Positions 6,918-15,308 of a stretch of 64,000 nucleotides of DNA are shown piece after piece; positions within the stretch are counted from its first letter, which is position 1, and the number at the start of each line of letters is the position of its first letter. The position numbers and the translations under genes were made by a program. Source of the DNA: Clostridiales bacterium (GTDB taxonomy: Bacteria; Bacillota; Clostridia; Oscillospirales; Oscillospiraceae); assembly GCA_004551945.1 (NCBI GenBank), contig SFPN01000013.1, forward strand, positions 67,755 to 131,754, in the 5' to 3' direction. The notes below the pieces were generated by a model. The model had not been told where the DNA came from. It saw only the letters and a list, made by a program, of their open reading frames with translations, and ran no database searches.

Positions 6918-9285
6918 TCTGTTTGAAAAATCCATCCAAACCCTGGAGCTTCCCCGGGTCCTGGAGCTGCTGGCCGCCCAGGCGGTGACCGAGGAGGGCA
7001 AGCGCCGGGCCAGGGAGCTGCGTCCGGAAACCGACCCGGACCAGGTGACCCGGCGGCTGAAGGAGACCTCCGCCGCGGTGGAGATGATGGTCCTCCGGGG
7101 CAGCCCCTCCTTTTCCGGGGTGAAGCCTGTGGCGGGGGCCCTCCAGCGGGCAGACATGGGGGGCAGCCTGAACACCCGGGAGCTGCTGGACATTGCCGCC
7201 GTGCTGGCGGCCTCCCGCACCGCCCGGGAGTACGGCGAGGGGGACGACGAGAAAAAGACGGTGATCGACCACCTGTTCCGTTCCCTTCACCCCAACCGGT
7301 TCTTAGAGGAAAAAATCACCGGCTCCATCGTGGGGGACGGGGAGCTGGCGGACTCCGCCAGCCCGGAGCTTGCCTCCATCCGCCGCCACATGCGGGCAAC
7401 GGAGAGCAAGGTGCGGGACATTCTCCAAAAGCTCATCTCCTCCTCCCAGGCCAAGTACCTCCAGGAGAGCATCATCACCATGCGCTCCGGCCGGTATGTG
7501 GTGCCGGTGAAGTCCGAGCACAAAAACGAGATCCCCGGCCTGGTCCACGACCTGTCCGGCTCCGGCTCCACCTTCTTCATTGAGCCCATGGGGGTGGTGA
7601 AGGCCAACAACGAGCTGCGGGAGCTTCAGGCCAAGGAGGAAAAGGAGATCGACCGCATCCTGGCGGAGCTGTCCGCCGAGGCCGCCTCCTTCAAAGAGGA
7701 TATCAGCATGAACTACGATATTCTCATTCTCCTGGACGGCATCTTCGCCCGGGGCCGCCTGTCCATGAACATGGGGGCCATGGAGCCGGCATTATCCAGG
7801 AAGGGCATCACCCTCCGCCGGGCCCGGCACCCCCTTCTGGACCAGAAGACCGCCGTGGCCAACGACCTGGAGCTGGGGGAGACCTTCGACACCCTGGTGA
7901 TCACCGGCCCCAACACCGGCGGCAAGACGGTGACCCTGAAGACCATCGGCCTGCTCACCCTCATGGCTCAGTGCGGCCTGCACATCCCCGCCGCCGACGG
8001 CAGCGCCATTAAAGTGTGCCGCCGGGTGCTGGCGGACATTGGCGACGAGCAGTCCATTGCCCAGAACCTGTCCACCTTCTCCTCCCACATGAGCAACATT
8101 GTGGGGATGCTGGAGGAGACCGACCATGAAACCCTCATCCTCTTCGACGAGCTGGGGGGCGGCACCGACCCGGTGGAGGGTGCGGCTCTGGCAGCGGCCA
8201 TCATCGAGCACGCCCGCTCCTGCGGGGCTTTGGTGGCGGCCACCACCCACTATGCCGAGCTGAAGGTCTACGCCATGACCACCCCGGGGGTGGAGAACGC
8301 CTCCTGCGAGTTCGACGTGGAGACCCTGGCCCCCACCTACCGGCTGCTGGTGGGCATCCCCGGCAAGTCCAACGCCTTTGCCATCTCCCAGCGGTTGGGG
8401 CTGCCCGCCCATATCATCCAGGCGGCCAACGAGCGCATCAACGCCGAGAACATCCGCTTTGAGGACGTGCTCACCAAGCTGGAGCAGCAGCGCCAGGAGA
8501 TGGAGCGGGAGCAGCAGGAGGCCGCCAAGCTCCGGAAGGAGATGGAGGAGGCCGCCGCCAAAGCCCAGGAGTACCGGGACTCCCTCCAGAAGGAGAAGGG
8601 GAAGAACACCGCCGCCGCCAAGGCCGAGGCCCGGGCCATCATCGAGGACGCCCGCCGCACCGCCGACCAGGTCTTCGCGGAGCTAAACGACATGAAGAAG
8701 AAGGCCAAAAAGGAAGGGGACTTCCAGTCGGCCAACGACCAACGGGCGGATCTCCGCCGCCGGCTCAACGAGGCCGAGGGAAAGCTGGGGGCCAAGGAAG
8801 AGGCCGCGCCGCCTCCCATGGTCCGCCCCGCCAGGAAGGGGGACACGGTGACCATCCTGAAAACCGGCACCCAGGCCACGGTCCTTTCGGAGAACAAGGA
8901 CGGGGTCCTTCAGCTTCAGGCGGGCATCCTGCGGATCTCTGCCAAGCAGGAGGAGGTCCGGGTGGTCCAGGGAGAGACCCAGGCCCAGAAGGACACCAAG
9001 AAGTACATCCGGCAGACCGAGCACAAGCTCCGCAGCCTGGGAGCCAAGGCGGAGGTGGACCTGCGGGGCATGACCACCGACGAGGCCGAGCTGGTTCTGA
9101 GCCAGTTTATCGACCGGGCCATCGTGGGAAATCTTACCCAGGTCACCGTTATTCACGGCAAGGGCACCGGGGCGGTGCGCAAGGCGGTCCACGCCTACTT
9201 AAAGCGGTGCAAAGGGGTGGCCAGCTTCCGTTTGGGGCGGTACGGCGAGGGAGAGAGCGGCGTGACTGTGGTGGAGCTTCGGTGA
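6910..9285 (+). CDS. mutS2: Endonuclease MutS2
   Basis: 791 residues, the full family length. MutS2 suppresses homologous recombination and acts on stalled or collided ribosomes in Bacillus. Core MutS domains come first, then the ATPase with Walker A GPNTGGKT (about residues 333-340) and DELGGGTDP. A long coiled coil follows (about 510-630, rich in Glu, Lys and Ala) and a C-terminal Smr nuclease domain with VDLRGMTTDEAE and VIHGKGTGAVRKAV. Its start overlaps recO. A hairpin downstream probably ends the yqfC-mutS2 transcript. Confidence 0.96.
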   Translation: MTDLFEKSIQTLELPRVLELLAAQAVTEEGKRRARELRPETDPDQVTRRLKETSAAVEMMVLRGSPSFSGVKPVAGALQRADMGGSLNTRELLDIAAVLAASRTAREYGEGDDEKKTVIDHLFRSLHPNRFLEEKITGSIVGDGELADSASPELASIRRHMRATESKVRDILQKLISSSQAKYLQESIITMRSGRYVVPVKSEHKNEIPGLVHDLSGSGSTFFIEPMGVVKANNELRELQAKEEKEIDRILAELSAEAASFKEDISMNYDILILLDGIFARGRLSMNMGAMEPALSRKGITLRRARHPLLDQKTAVANDLELGETFDTLVITGPNTGGKTVTLKTIGLLTLMAQCGLHIPAADGSAIKVCRRVLADIGDEQSIAQNLSTFSSHMSNIVGMLEETDHETLILFDELGGGTDPVEGAALAAAIIEHARSCGALVAATTHYAELKVYAMTTPGVENASCEFDVETLAPTYRLLVGIPGKSNAFAISQRLGLPAHIIQAANERINAENIRFEDVLTKLEQQRQEMEREQQEAAKLRKEMEEAAAKAQEYRDSLQKEKGKNTAAAKAEARAIIEDARRTADQVFAELNDMKKKAKKEGDFQSANDQRADLRRRLNEAEGKLGAKEEAAPPPMVRPARKGDTVTILKTGTQATVLSENKDGVLQLQAGILRISAKQEEVRVVQGETQAQKDTKKYIRQTEHKLRSLGAKAEVDLRGMTTDEAELVLSQFIDRAIVGNLTQVTVIHGKGTGAVRKAVHAYLKRCKGVASFRLGRYGEGESGVTVVELR

Positions 9286-9305
9286 GCATACGGGAGCTTT
9301 TCGCC

Positions 9306-9333
9306 ATTTGCTCAAAAAAACGGAGCAAATTTT
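9306..9333 (+). terminator. Probable terminator after mutS2
   Basis: Stem ATTTGCTC / GAGCAAAT with an A-rich loop, then a short TTTT run. It is weaker than the others in the window. Confidence 0.55.
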
Positions 9334-9356
9334 GGGGAATGCCATGAAAATTAGCA

Positions 9357-9385
9357 TTGACGGAATCACAGAAATTTGCTATCCT
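9357..9385 (+). promoter_or_regulatory. Sigma-A promoter for the HPr gene
   Basis: TTGACG (9357-9362), a 17-base spacer and TATCCT (9380-9385). The start codon lies 41 bases downstream with GGGAGGG between. Confidence 0.75.
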
Positions 9386-9425
9386 TATTGTAGTATTCAG
9401 GGAAAGAATTTGGGAGGGAATATCT

Positions 9426-9689
9426 ATGTATATTAAGCAGGCAACTGTCAATAACCAGGTCGGCCTCCACGCAAGACCTGCCACCTTCTTCATTCAGAAG
9501 GCAAACGAATTCAAGAGCACCATTTGGGTCGAGAAGGACGAGCAGAGAGTCAACGCGAAGAGCCTGCTCGGTGTCCTCTCCCTTGGCATTATCAAGGGCA
9601 GCACCATCGACCTCATTGCCGACGGTACCGATGAAAAGGACGCGGTGGATGCGCTGGTGGAGCTCATCAGTTCTGATTTTGCCGACTGA
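9426..9689 (+). CDS. ptsH: Phosphocarrier protein HPr
   Basis: 87 residues, standard HPr length. HPr takes phosphate from enzyme I on His15 and passes it to sugar-specific EIIA proteins. His15 sits in GLHARPA and the regulatory Ser46 in NAKSLLGVLSLGI, the site for HPr kinase in low-GC Gram-positives and hence for carbon catabolite control. ATG 9426 has GGGAGGG seven bases upstream. It is transcribed alone, with its own promoter and terminator; no enzyme I gene lies next to it. A catabolite-regulation-only paralogue (Crh) is unlikely because His15 is kept. Confidence 0.95.
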   Translation: MYIKQATVNNQVGLHARPATFFIQKANEFKSTIWVEKDEQRVNAKSLLGVLSLGIIKGSTIDLIADGTDEKDAVDALVELISSDFAD

Positions 9690-9705
9690 TTGGAAACAAG
9701 AAGCC

Positions 9706-9736
9706 AAAAAAGCGCCGCGAACGCGGCGCTTTTTTT
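9706..9736 (+). terminator. Rho-independent terminator after ptsH
   Basis: Nine-base stem AGCGCCGCG / CGCGGCGCT with an AA loop and seven T residues. Confidence 0.93.
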
Positions 9737-9782
9737 CATAAGACCAAAGGGCGCCTGACGGCTCCCTTCGGTGAGGGATTAC

Positions 9783-9901
9783 GGCCTGACTGCGTGCACG
9801 GCCCGAAGGGCCGCACACTGGCAGGCCGAGCAGTATGATTTCGCCGGCGGAGCCGCCGAAATCATGATGGAAATTTCTTTTCCCGTCTGCGGACGGGAAA
9901 A
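9783..9901. repeat. Cluster of intergenic hairpins upstream of uvrC
   Basis: Three palindromes in a row: GGCCTG...CAGGCC enclosing CGGCCC-GAA-GGGCCG, GATTTCG...CGAAATC around a GC core, and a perfect ten-base stem TTTTCCCGTC / GACGGGAAAA (9878-9901) with a TGCG loop. There is no reading frame. It looks like a repeat-derived structured spacer; no known riboswitch motif was seen. Confidence 0.55.
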
Positions 9902-9937
9902 TTCGGTGAAACCTTTTGTCCGGTGAGGAGGCAGGCC

Positions 9938-11764
9938 ATGACCTTTGAAGAACTGAAAGACAAGGCCCACAGCCTGCCTCTCAAGCCGGGGGTCTACCTG
10001 ATGATGGACCAGAGCGGCACGGTGATCTACGTGGGCAAGGCCAAGGCCCTGAAAAACCGGGTCAGCCAGTATTTCCAGGACCAGGCCAGCCACAACGCCA
10101 AGACCCGGGCCATGGTGGCCCAGATCCACCACTTCGACACCATTGTGGCCGGGTCAGAGTTCGAGGCCCTGGTGCTGGAGGCCTCCCTCATTAAACGCCA
10201 TAAGCCGCGGTATAATATCTTATTGAAGGACGACAAGGGGTACCCTTACATCCGCCTGTCGGTGAAGGACCCCTACCCTAAGTTCTCCATCGCCGGGCGG
10301 ATGGCGGACGACGGGGCCCGGTACTTCGGCCCCTTCGGCGGCCGGGGGGACACCCAGGCCATCATCGACGCCATCCGGGGAGCCTTTCAGCTGCCCGCCT
10401 GCGGGAAAACCTTCCCCCGGGACCAGGGGAAGGAACGGCCCTGCCTGAACCACCACATGGGCCTGTGCAGCGGCTACTGCCAGAAATCCGTCCCCCGGGC
10501 CCAGCACCAGCAGGCCATGGACCAGGCGGTGCGGCTGCTGGAGGGCAAGCTCAGCGAGGTGGAAAAGGACCTCACCGCCCAGATGACCCAGGCGGCGGAG
10601 AACCTGGAGTTTGAAAAAGCCGCCGCCCTCCGGGACCGGCTGAAGGCCATCTCCCTGCTGGGTAAGCGCCAGAAGGTGGTGGCCGGATACCTGGCGGACA
10701 CCGACGTGCTGGGCCTGTTCACCGGGGAGGTCCGGTCCGCCGTGGCGGTGCTCCACTTCCGGGAGGGGGACCTCACCGGACGGGACCTGGAGGTGTTCCC
10801 CACGGAAGGGGAGGAGGCCCAGGAAATCCTCTCCGCCTTTCTCACCCAGTTTTACGGCAGCCGGGGCCTGCTGCCCCGGCAGATCCTCCTGCCGGAGAAT
10901 TTGGAGGACAGCGAGCACATCAGCCGCCTGCTCTCCCACCAGGCGGGGCGGAAGGTGGAGCTGGTCACCCCCCAGCGGGGGGCCAAAATGGATCTCATCC
11001 GCATGGCCCGGGAAAACGCCCAGGAGGAGGTCAGGCGCCTGACCACCCGGGCGGAGCACACCGCAAAAATCCTCACCCTGCTGGCGGAGAAGCTGGAGCT
11101 GCCCCAGCCCCCCAAGCGCATTGAGGCCTACGACATTTCCAACACCGGCGCGTCGGACATTGTGGCGGCCATGACCGTTTTTGAGGACGGAAAGCCCAAG
11201 AAGAGCGCCTACCGGTGCTTTGTGATGAAGGGGCTGGACGGTCCCGACGACTACGCCTCCATGGAGCAGACCCTCCGCCGCCGGTTCCAGCGGGACAAGG
11301 ACGGGGACGAGCGCTTCGGCCGCCGCCCCGACCTGCTGCTCATCGACGGGGGCGACACCCACGCGGCGGTGGCGGAGCGGGTGCTGGGGGAGTTTGGTCT
11401 TACCATTCCCGTCTGCGGCATGGTGAAGGACGACCGCCACCGGACCCGGGCCCTTATCACCGCCGACAGCCGGGAGATCGGCATCCAGGCGGTTCCGGCC
11501 CTCTTCGCCTTCATCGGGCAGATTCAGGAGGAGACCCACCGCACCGCCGTGGGCTTTCACCACAAGCGCCACACGAAAACCAGCACGGGGTCTGCCCTGG
11601 AGAAAATTCCCGGGGTAGGCCCGGCCCGGCGCAAGCAGCTGCTGAAGGCCTTCGGCAGCGTCAAGGCCATCCGCCAGGCCAGCCTGGCCCGGCTGGAAGA
11701 GGTTCTGCCGAAAAACGCCGCCCAGGCGGTTTACCACTATTTCAACACCACAGAGGAGGAATGA
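9938..11764 (+). CDS. uvrC: Excinuclease ABC subunit C
   Basis: 608 residues. UvrC makes both incisions around bulky lesions in nucleotide excision repair, working with UvrAB. The GIY-YIG nuclease is N-terminal (GVYLMMDQSGTVIYVGKAKALKNRV), followed by the UVR helix pair (AAENLEFEKAAALRDRL), the RNase H-like nuclease with AYDISNTGASDIVAAM, and two helix-hairpin-helix motifs (IPGVGPARRKQLLKAFGS). I chose ATG 9938 because GAGGAGG lies 7 bases upstream; the GTG at 9923 overlaps that site. rsmD starts 4 bases after the stop. Confidence 0.95.
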   Translation: MTFEELKDKAHSLPLKPGVYLMMDQSGTVIYVGKAKALKNRVSQYFQDQASHNAKTRAMVAQIHHFDTIVAGSEFEALVLEASLIKRHKPRYNILLKDDKGYPYIRLSVKDPYPKFSIAGRMADDGARYFGPFGGRGDTQAIIDAIRGAFQLPACGKTFPRDQGKERPCLNHHMGLCSGYCQKSVPRAQHQQAMDQAVRLLEGKLSEVEKDLTAQMTQAAENLEFEKAAALRDRLKAISLLGKRQKVVAGYLADTDVLGLFTGEVRSAVAVLHFREGDLTGRDLEVFPTEGEEAQEILSAFLTQFYGSRGLLPRQILLPENLEDSEHISRLLSHQAGRKVELVTPQRGAKMDLIRMARENAQEEVRRLTTRAEHTAKILTLLAEKLELPQPPKRIEAYDISNTGASDIVAAMTVFEDGKPKKSAYRCFVMKGLDGPDDYASMEQTLRRRFQRDKDGDERFGRRPDLLLIDGGDTHAAVAERVLGEFGLTIPVCGMVKDDRHRTRALITADSREIGIQAVPALFAFIGQIQEETHRTAVGFHHKRHTKTSTGSALEKIPGVGPARRKQLLKAFGSVKAIRQASLARLEEVLPKNAAQAVYHYFNTTEEE

Positions 11765-11767
11765 GCC

Positions 11768-12316
11768 ATGCGCGTAATCACAGGCCTGGCCCGGGGAAGA
11801 AAACTGAAGGAGCCCAGCGGGATGGAGACCCGTCCCACCACCGACCGGGTGAAGGAGGGAATCTTCTCCAGCATCCAGTTTGAGATCGAGGGCCGGAAAG
11901 TCCTGGACCTCTTCGGGGGCACCGGGCAGATGGGCATTGAGGCCCTGTCCCGGGGCGCGGCCCACTGCACATTCCTGGACCTGCGGAAGGAAGCGGTGGG
12001 AATCATCCGGGAGAACGTGACCGCCACCGGCTTTGCCGGGCAGGCTGCGGTGCTCCAGGGGGATTACCTGGCCTTCCTCACCCGGTGCCGGGAAAAGTTT
12101 GACCTGATTTTCCTGGACCCGCCCTATGGCAGCGGGATGCTGGAAAAGGCGATGGAAACCATTACAGCGATTGACATTGTGTCGGAAAATGGTATAATAG
12201 TCTGCGAAAATGGGTCGGGTGTCCCCTGGCCTGTGGTTTCTGAACCCTACCGGCTCCAGAAAGAGTACCGGTACGGGAAAATTAGAACAGCCCTATACCG
12301 GCGCCAGGCCGACTGA
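11768..12316 (+). CDS. rsmD: 16S rRNA guanine-N2 methyltransferase RsmD
   Basis: 182 residues. It methylates G966 of 16S rRNA using S-adenosylmethionine. The SAM-binding segment is VLDLFGGTGQMGIEALSRGA and the catalytic motif is LDPPY (FLDPPYGSGM). The N-terminus MRVITGLARGRKLKEP and the TDRVKEGIFS segment are typical. It lies between uvrC and coaD; the rsmD-coaD pair is conserved in Firmicutes. A consensus promoter for coaD lies within its 3' part. Confidence 0.93.
   Translation: MRVITGLARGRKLKEPSGMETRPTTDRVKEGIFSSIQFEIEGRKVLDLFGGTGQMGIEALSRGAAHCTFLDLRKEAVGIIRENVTATGFAGQAAVLQGDYLAFLTRCREKFDLIFLDPPYGSGMLEKAMETITAIDIVSENGIIVCENGSGVPWPVVSEPYRLQKEYRYGKIRTALYRRQAD
12171..12198 (+). promoter_or_regulatory. 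Consensus sigma-A promoter inside rsmD, reading into coaD
   Basis: TTGACA (12171-12176), a 16-base spacer and TATAAT (12193-12198): both hexamers match the consensus exactly. It lies 155 bases before the coaD start and could give coaD and the next gene independent expression. The hexamers also encode rsmD residues, so chance cannot be fully excluded. Confidence 0.6.
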
Positions 12317-12352
12317 ACCGGCGCGGGCGCCGAACAAGGAGTGGATAAGGTT

Positions 12353-12838
12353 ATGAAGACCGCAATTTATCCCGGGAGCTTTGATCCGGTGACTCTGGGA
12401 CACATCAACATTATCAAGCGTGCGGCCAACGCTTTCGACAAGGTCATTGTCTGCGTGATGGTCAATTCCGAAAAGAACGGTGGCCTTTTTACCCCGGAGG
12501 AACGGCTGGAGCTGCTGCGCAGAAGCATCCAAATGGAAAATGTGGAGCTGGACGTCTACCGCGGCATGGTGGCAGATTATGCCAAAGAGAAGGGCGCACG
12601 GGTTTTGGTCAAGGGCCTTCGGGCGGTCTCTGACTATGAGCAAGAGGTTCAGATGGCCATGATCAACAGCAAACTCAACCCCGATCTGGACACTGTGTTC
12701 TTCCCCTCCAGCGAGAAGTACACCTACCTGAGCTCTTCCGTGGCCAAGGAGCTGGCCAGATACAACGCCGATCTGAGCGAGTTTCTCCCCCGGGAGATCC
12801 TGGAGGACGTGAAGCAGAGATTACAGCAAGGAAAGTAA
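12353..12838 (+). CDS. coaD: Phosphopantetheine adenylyltransferase
   Basis: 161 residues, the normal length. It transfers AMP from ATP to 4'-phosphopantetheine, the penultimate step of coenzyme A synthesis. The nucleotidyltransferase motif T/HxGH appears as YPGSFDPVTLGHINII, and the C-terminal SSEKYTYLSSSVAKELA carries the second ATP-binding ISSS-like motif. ATG 12353 is preferred over the GTG at 12341, which directly abuts the AAGGAG ribosome site. Confidence 0.95.
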   Translation: MKTAIYPGSFDPVTLGHINIIKRAANAFDKVIVCVMVNSEKNGGLFTPEERLELLRRSIQMENVELDVYRGMVADYAKEKGARVLVKGLRAVSDYEQEVQMAMINSKLNPDLDTVFFPSSEKYTYLSSSVAKELARYNADLSEFLPREILEDVKQRLQQGK

Positions 12839-12851
12839 GGAGCGATACACG

Positions 12852-13400
12852 ATGGCAGGCAGCATGGAAGAATTACTGGATCTTTTATATACTGAGATCG
12901 AAGAGGCCAAGAACATGCCTCTCAACAACGACAAGTGCGTCATCGACCGGGACCGGATTCTGGACATGATCGACGACGTGAAGGCCGAGGTGCCCGTGGA
13001 GATCAAGCGGGCCAAGGACCTGATGGCAAACAAGAACGACTATGTGGCCTCCGCCAAGCGGGAGGCCGACACCCTGCGGGCCCAGGCGGAGGACTACGCC
13101 AAGCGGCTCATCAACGAGGACGCCATCGTCCGCCAGGCAGAGGACCGGGCGGCGGAGATCATCGCGGACGCGGAGGAAAAGGCCCGGATGCTCAAGCACG
13201 CCGCCAGCGAGTACTGCGAGGACGCCCTGCGCCGGATGGAAGAGGCCGTGGCCGACGCCTACGACGAGGTGAAGCACTCCCGCGCCAAGTTCCGCAGCGC
13301 CCTGGGCATGGCAGAGCCCTCCGGCCAGCCCCAGCCCCGCCGCCGCGCCATGTACGACGCGGAGATGGATGACGACGAGGACGAGGACGAGGAGGATTGA
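12852..13400 (+). CDS. Coiled-coil protein downstream of coaD (ATP synthase B/DivIVA-like annotation)
   Basis: 182 residues, highly charged and almost wholly helical. The centre has heptad-like Ala/Glu/Arg runs (KREADTLRAQAEDYAKRL, EDRAAEIIADAEEKARML) of the kind that make databases call such proteins ATP synthase subunit B-like or DivIVA-like. The tail is strongly acidic (DDDEDEDEED). No membrane segment or catalytic motif is visible. Similar proteins follow coaD in other Clostridia, from general knowledge. A septum or membrane-curvature role by analogy with DivIVA is only a guess. It ends at a terminator shared with the convergent antiporter gene. Confidence 0.85.
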   Translation: MAGSMEELLDLLYTEIEEAKNMPLNNDKCVIDRDRILDMIDDVKAEVPVEIKRAKDLMANKNDYVASAKREADTLRAQAEDYAKRLINEDAIVRQAEDRAAEIIADAEEKARMLKHAASEYCEDALRRMEEAVADAYDEVKHSRAKFRSALGMAEPSGQPQPRRRAMYDAEMDDDEDEDEED

Positions 13401-13426
13401 TCCTCCGTCCGGCATAACCAGAAAAG

Positions 13427-13474
13427 AAAACCACCGCAGCCAAGCCCCAAAGGCGCTGACTGCGGTGGTTTTTT
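13427..13474. terminator. Bidirectional terminator between convergent genes
   Basis: Stem AAAACCACCGCAG / CTGCGGTGGTTTT with a 20-base loop; A-rich on one side and T-rich on the other, so it can serve both the 12852 gene and the minus-strand antiporter. Confidence 0.9.
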
Positions 13475-13493
13475 ATGCAGGGCAGCGGGCGGC

Positions 13494-15086
13494 TCACTGC
13501 CCGCTGATCAGCAGCACGTCGCCCTCCTGGAGCACGGTGCTGCCCTGGGGGATGACCACGTCCCCAGCCCGGCGGATGAGGATGATGAGACCCTCGCCGG
13601 TGTCCAGGTCGGAGAGAGGCCGGTGGAGCCAGGGGTCCCGCTTTTTGATGGTCTTTTCGTACAGGCAGACCCCCTCCAGCTCTCCGCCGGCCCGGCCGCT
13701 GAGCACCAGCTGGTCCCCGGGCTCCAGCACGGTGGCGCCGTTGGGCACCAGCTTCTCCCCCTGCCGGGTCACCAGCACCAGCAGGCACGCCGGGGGCAGG
13801 TCCAGATCCCGGATGGCCTTGCCCGCCCAGGGGTGGCCGGGGGTGAGGGTACACTGGAGAAACTGCACCGGCACCTGGTCGGTGTAGTCGTTGAAGGTTT
13901 TCATCACGTCGGTTTCCCCGTCGGTCATCTTCACCTTCCGGGCCACCAGAGGGATGAGAGACCCCTGAACCAGGATGGAGAAGAGGACGATGAAGAACAC
14001 AATGTGGTACAGGTCCAGATCGGTGACGGCGGGGCTGGTGACGGCCAGAATGGAAAAGACGATGGAGGCCGCCCCCCGCATCCCCGACCAGGACACCAGT
14101 AAAATCTGCCCCAGGCTGCTGCGGAAGGGCCCCAGAATGAGGGTCACGGCGATGGGCCGGGCCAGGAAGGTGAGAAACAGGGCCACCGCCAGGGCCGTGG
14201 GGGCCACGGCGGGCAGCTGGGAGGGGAAGGAGAGCAGGCCCAGCAGGAAGAACAGCACCATCTGCATAAGCCCCGTGGCCCCGTCAAAGAAGTTCACCAG
14301 GGCCTGTTTGCTGCGCAGGGGCTGGTTGCCCAGGAGAATCCCGGTGAGGTAGACGCTGAGATAGCCGTTGCCCCCCAGCAGGGTGGGGGCGGCGTAGGCC
14401 GCCAGGGCCACGGCCACCATGAAGATGGCGTCGAAGCCCTCAGAGGCAAAGCGGAACCGCCGGAGAAAGACCTGGCTCACCAGGGCGATCCCCACCCCGA
14501 AGGCCGCCCCGAAGAAAAGCTGGGCAAAGACCTGCCAGGCAAAGGCACTGCCCTGGGCCTGGCCGGTCATCAGGGACAGGACGATCACCGTGAGCATGTA
14601 GGAGAAGGGGTCGTTGCTGCCGCTCTCCACCTCCAGCAGGGAGGCGGTGTTTTCCCGCAGGCCCAGGTTCTTGGAGCGGAGGATGGAGAACACCGAGGCA
14701 GCGTCGGTGGAGCTGATGACCGCCCCCAGCAGAAAGCCCTCCAGCTGGGGCAGGCCCAGGACCTTCCAGGAAAACAGGCCCACCAGCCCGGCGGTGAGGA
14801 CCGTGCCCAGGGAGGAGAGGAGCACGGACTTTCCCGCCACGGGTCTGGCCTCCTGCCAGTTGGTGCCGAAGCCGCCGTAAAACATAATGAAGATGAGGGC
14901 CAGAGAGCAGATGTCCTCGGCCATGGCGTAGTTGTCGAAGGGGATCTTCACCACCCCGTCCGAGCCGAAGAACATACCCAGCAGAATGAAGGCCAGCAGG
15001 GTGGGCACCCCCAGCCGGCTGGACACCTTGTTGCACAGCACGCAGGCGAAGATGACGATGGCGGACATGAGAAGAAGCTGTGTCAA
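13494..15086 (-). CDS. Potassium/proton antiporter (NhaP2/CvrA type, CPA1)
   Basis: 530 residues. It exchanges cytoplasmic K+ (or Na+) for H+ in osmotic and pH homeostasis. About 12 hydrophobic segments are visible in residues 1-385, with the CPA core motifs SSTDAASVFSIL and ESGSNDPFSYMLTV, where the Asp residues carry the ion. Two RCK_C-type ligand-binding domains follow (CTLTPGHPWAGKAIRDLDLP... and the copy starting near the last 80 residues). I chose TTG at 15086 because GGAGGTG lies 7 bases upstream; longer in-frame starts run into the promoter. It is divergent from the dcw cluster. Confidence 0.92.
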   Translation of the reverse strand: MTQLLLMSAIVIFACVLCNKVSSRLGVPTLLAFILLGMFFGSDGVVKIPFDNYAMAEDICSLALIFIMFYGGFGTNWQEARPVAGKSVLLSSLGTVLTAGLVGLFSWKVLGLPQLEGFLLGAVISSTDAASVFSILRSKNLGLRENTASLLEVESGSNDPFSYMLTVIVLSLMTGQAQGSAFAWQVFAQLFFGAAFGVGIALVSQVFLRRFRFASEGFDAIFMVAVALAAYAAPTLLGGNGYLSVYLTGILLGNQPLRSKQALVNFFDGATGLMQMVLFFLLGLLSFPSQLPAVAPTALAVALFLTFLARPIAVTLILGPFRSSLGQILLVSWSGMRGAASIVFSILAVTSPAVTDLDLYHIVFFIVLFSILVQGSLIPLVARKVKMTDGETDVMKTFNDYTDQVPVQFLQCTLTPGHPWAGKAIRDLDLPPACLLVLVTRQGEKLVPNGATVLEPGDQLVLSGRAGGELEGVCLYEKTIKKRDPWLHRPLSDLDTGEGLIILIRRAGDVVIPQGSTVLQEGDVLLISGQ

Positions 15087-15170
15087 AGGGAAACACCTCC
15101 AGGGAAACGCAGGGACCGGACGCCCGAGGGCTTGTGGCCGGTTCGGGGGGTGGATCACGATATATTGTAT

Positions 15171-15199
15171 ACTATAACAAATACTGGAAGACAAGACAA
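15171..15199 (-). promoter_or_regulatory. Promoter for the antiporter gene
   Basis: On the minus strand, TTGTCT (15199-15194), a 17-base spacer and TATAGT (15176-15171). Confidence 0.65.
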
Positions 15200-15247
15200 G
15201 AATTTCTTACATTTCTCTGAAGAACCCGCCCGGGGACCAAAAAACAG

Positions 15248-15276
15248 TTGCTTTTTACAGGCAATCCCCATATAAT
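15248..15276 (+). promoter_or_regulatory. Main promoter of the dcw (division/cell wall) cluster
   Basis: TTGCTT (15248-15253), a 17-base spacer and a perfect TATAAT (15271-15276), 32 bases before the rsmH start. There is no mraZ gene or MraZ box series between promoter and rsmH. Confidence 0.82.
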
Positions 15277-15308
15277 ATAAAAATGAACCGCCATATGGAG
15301 GAACGACC

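Noticed and set aside
10205..10220. TATAAT inside uvrC
   Set aside because: No minus-35 hexamer at 15-19 bases upstream; the bases encode the conserved R-Y-N-I-L-L segment.
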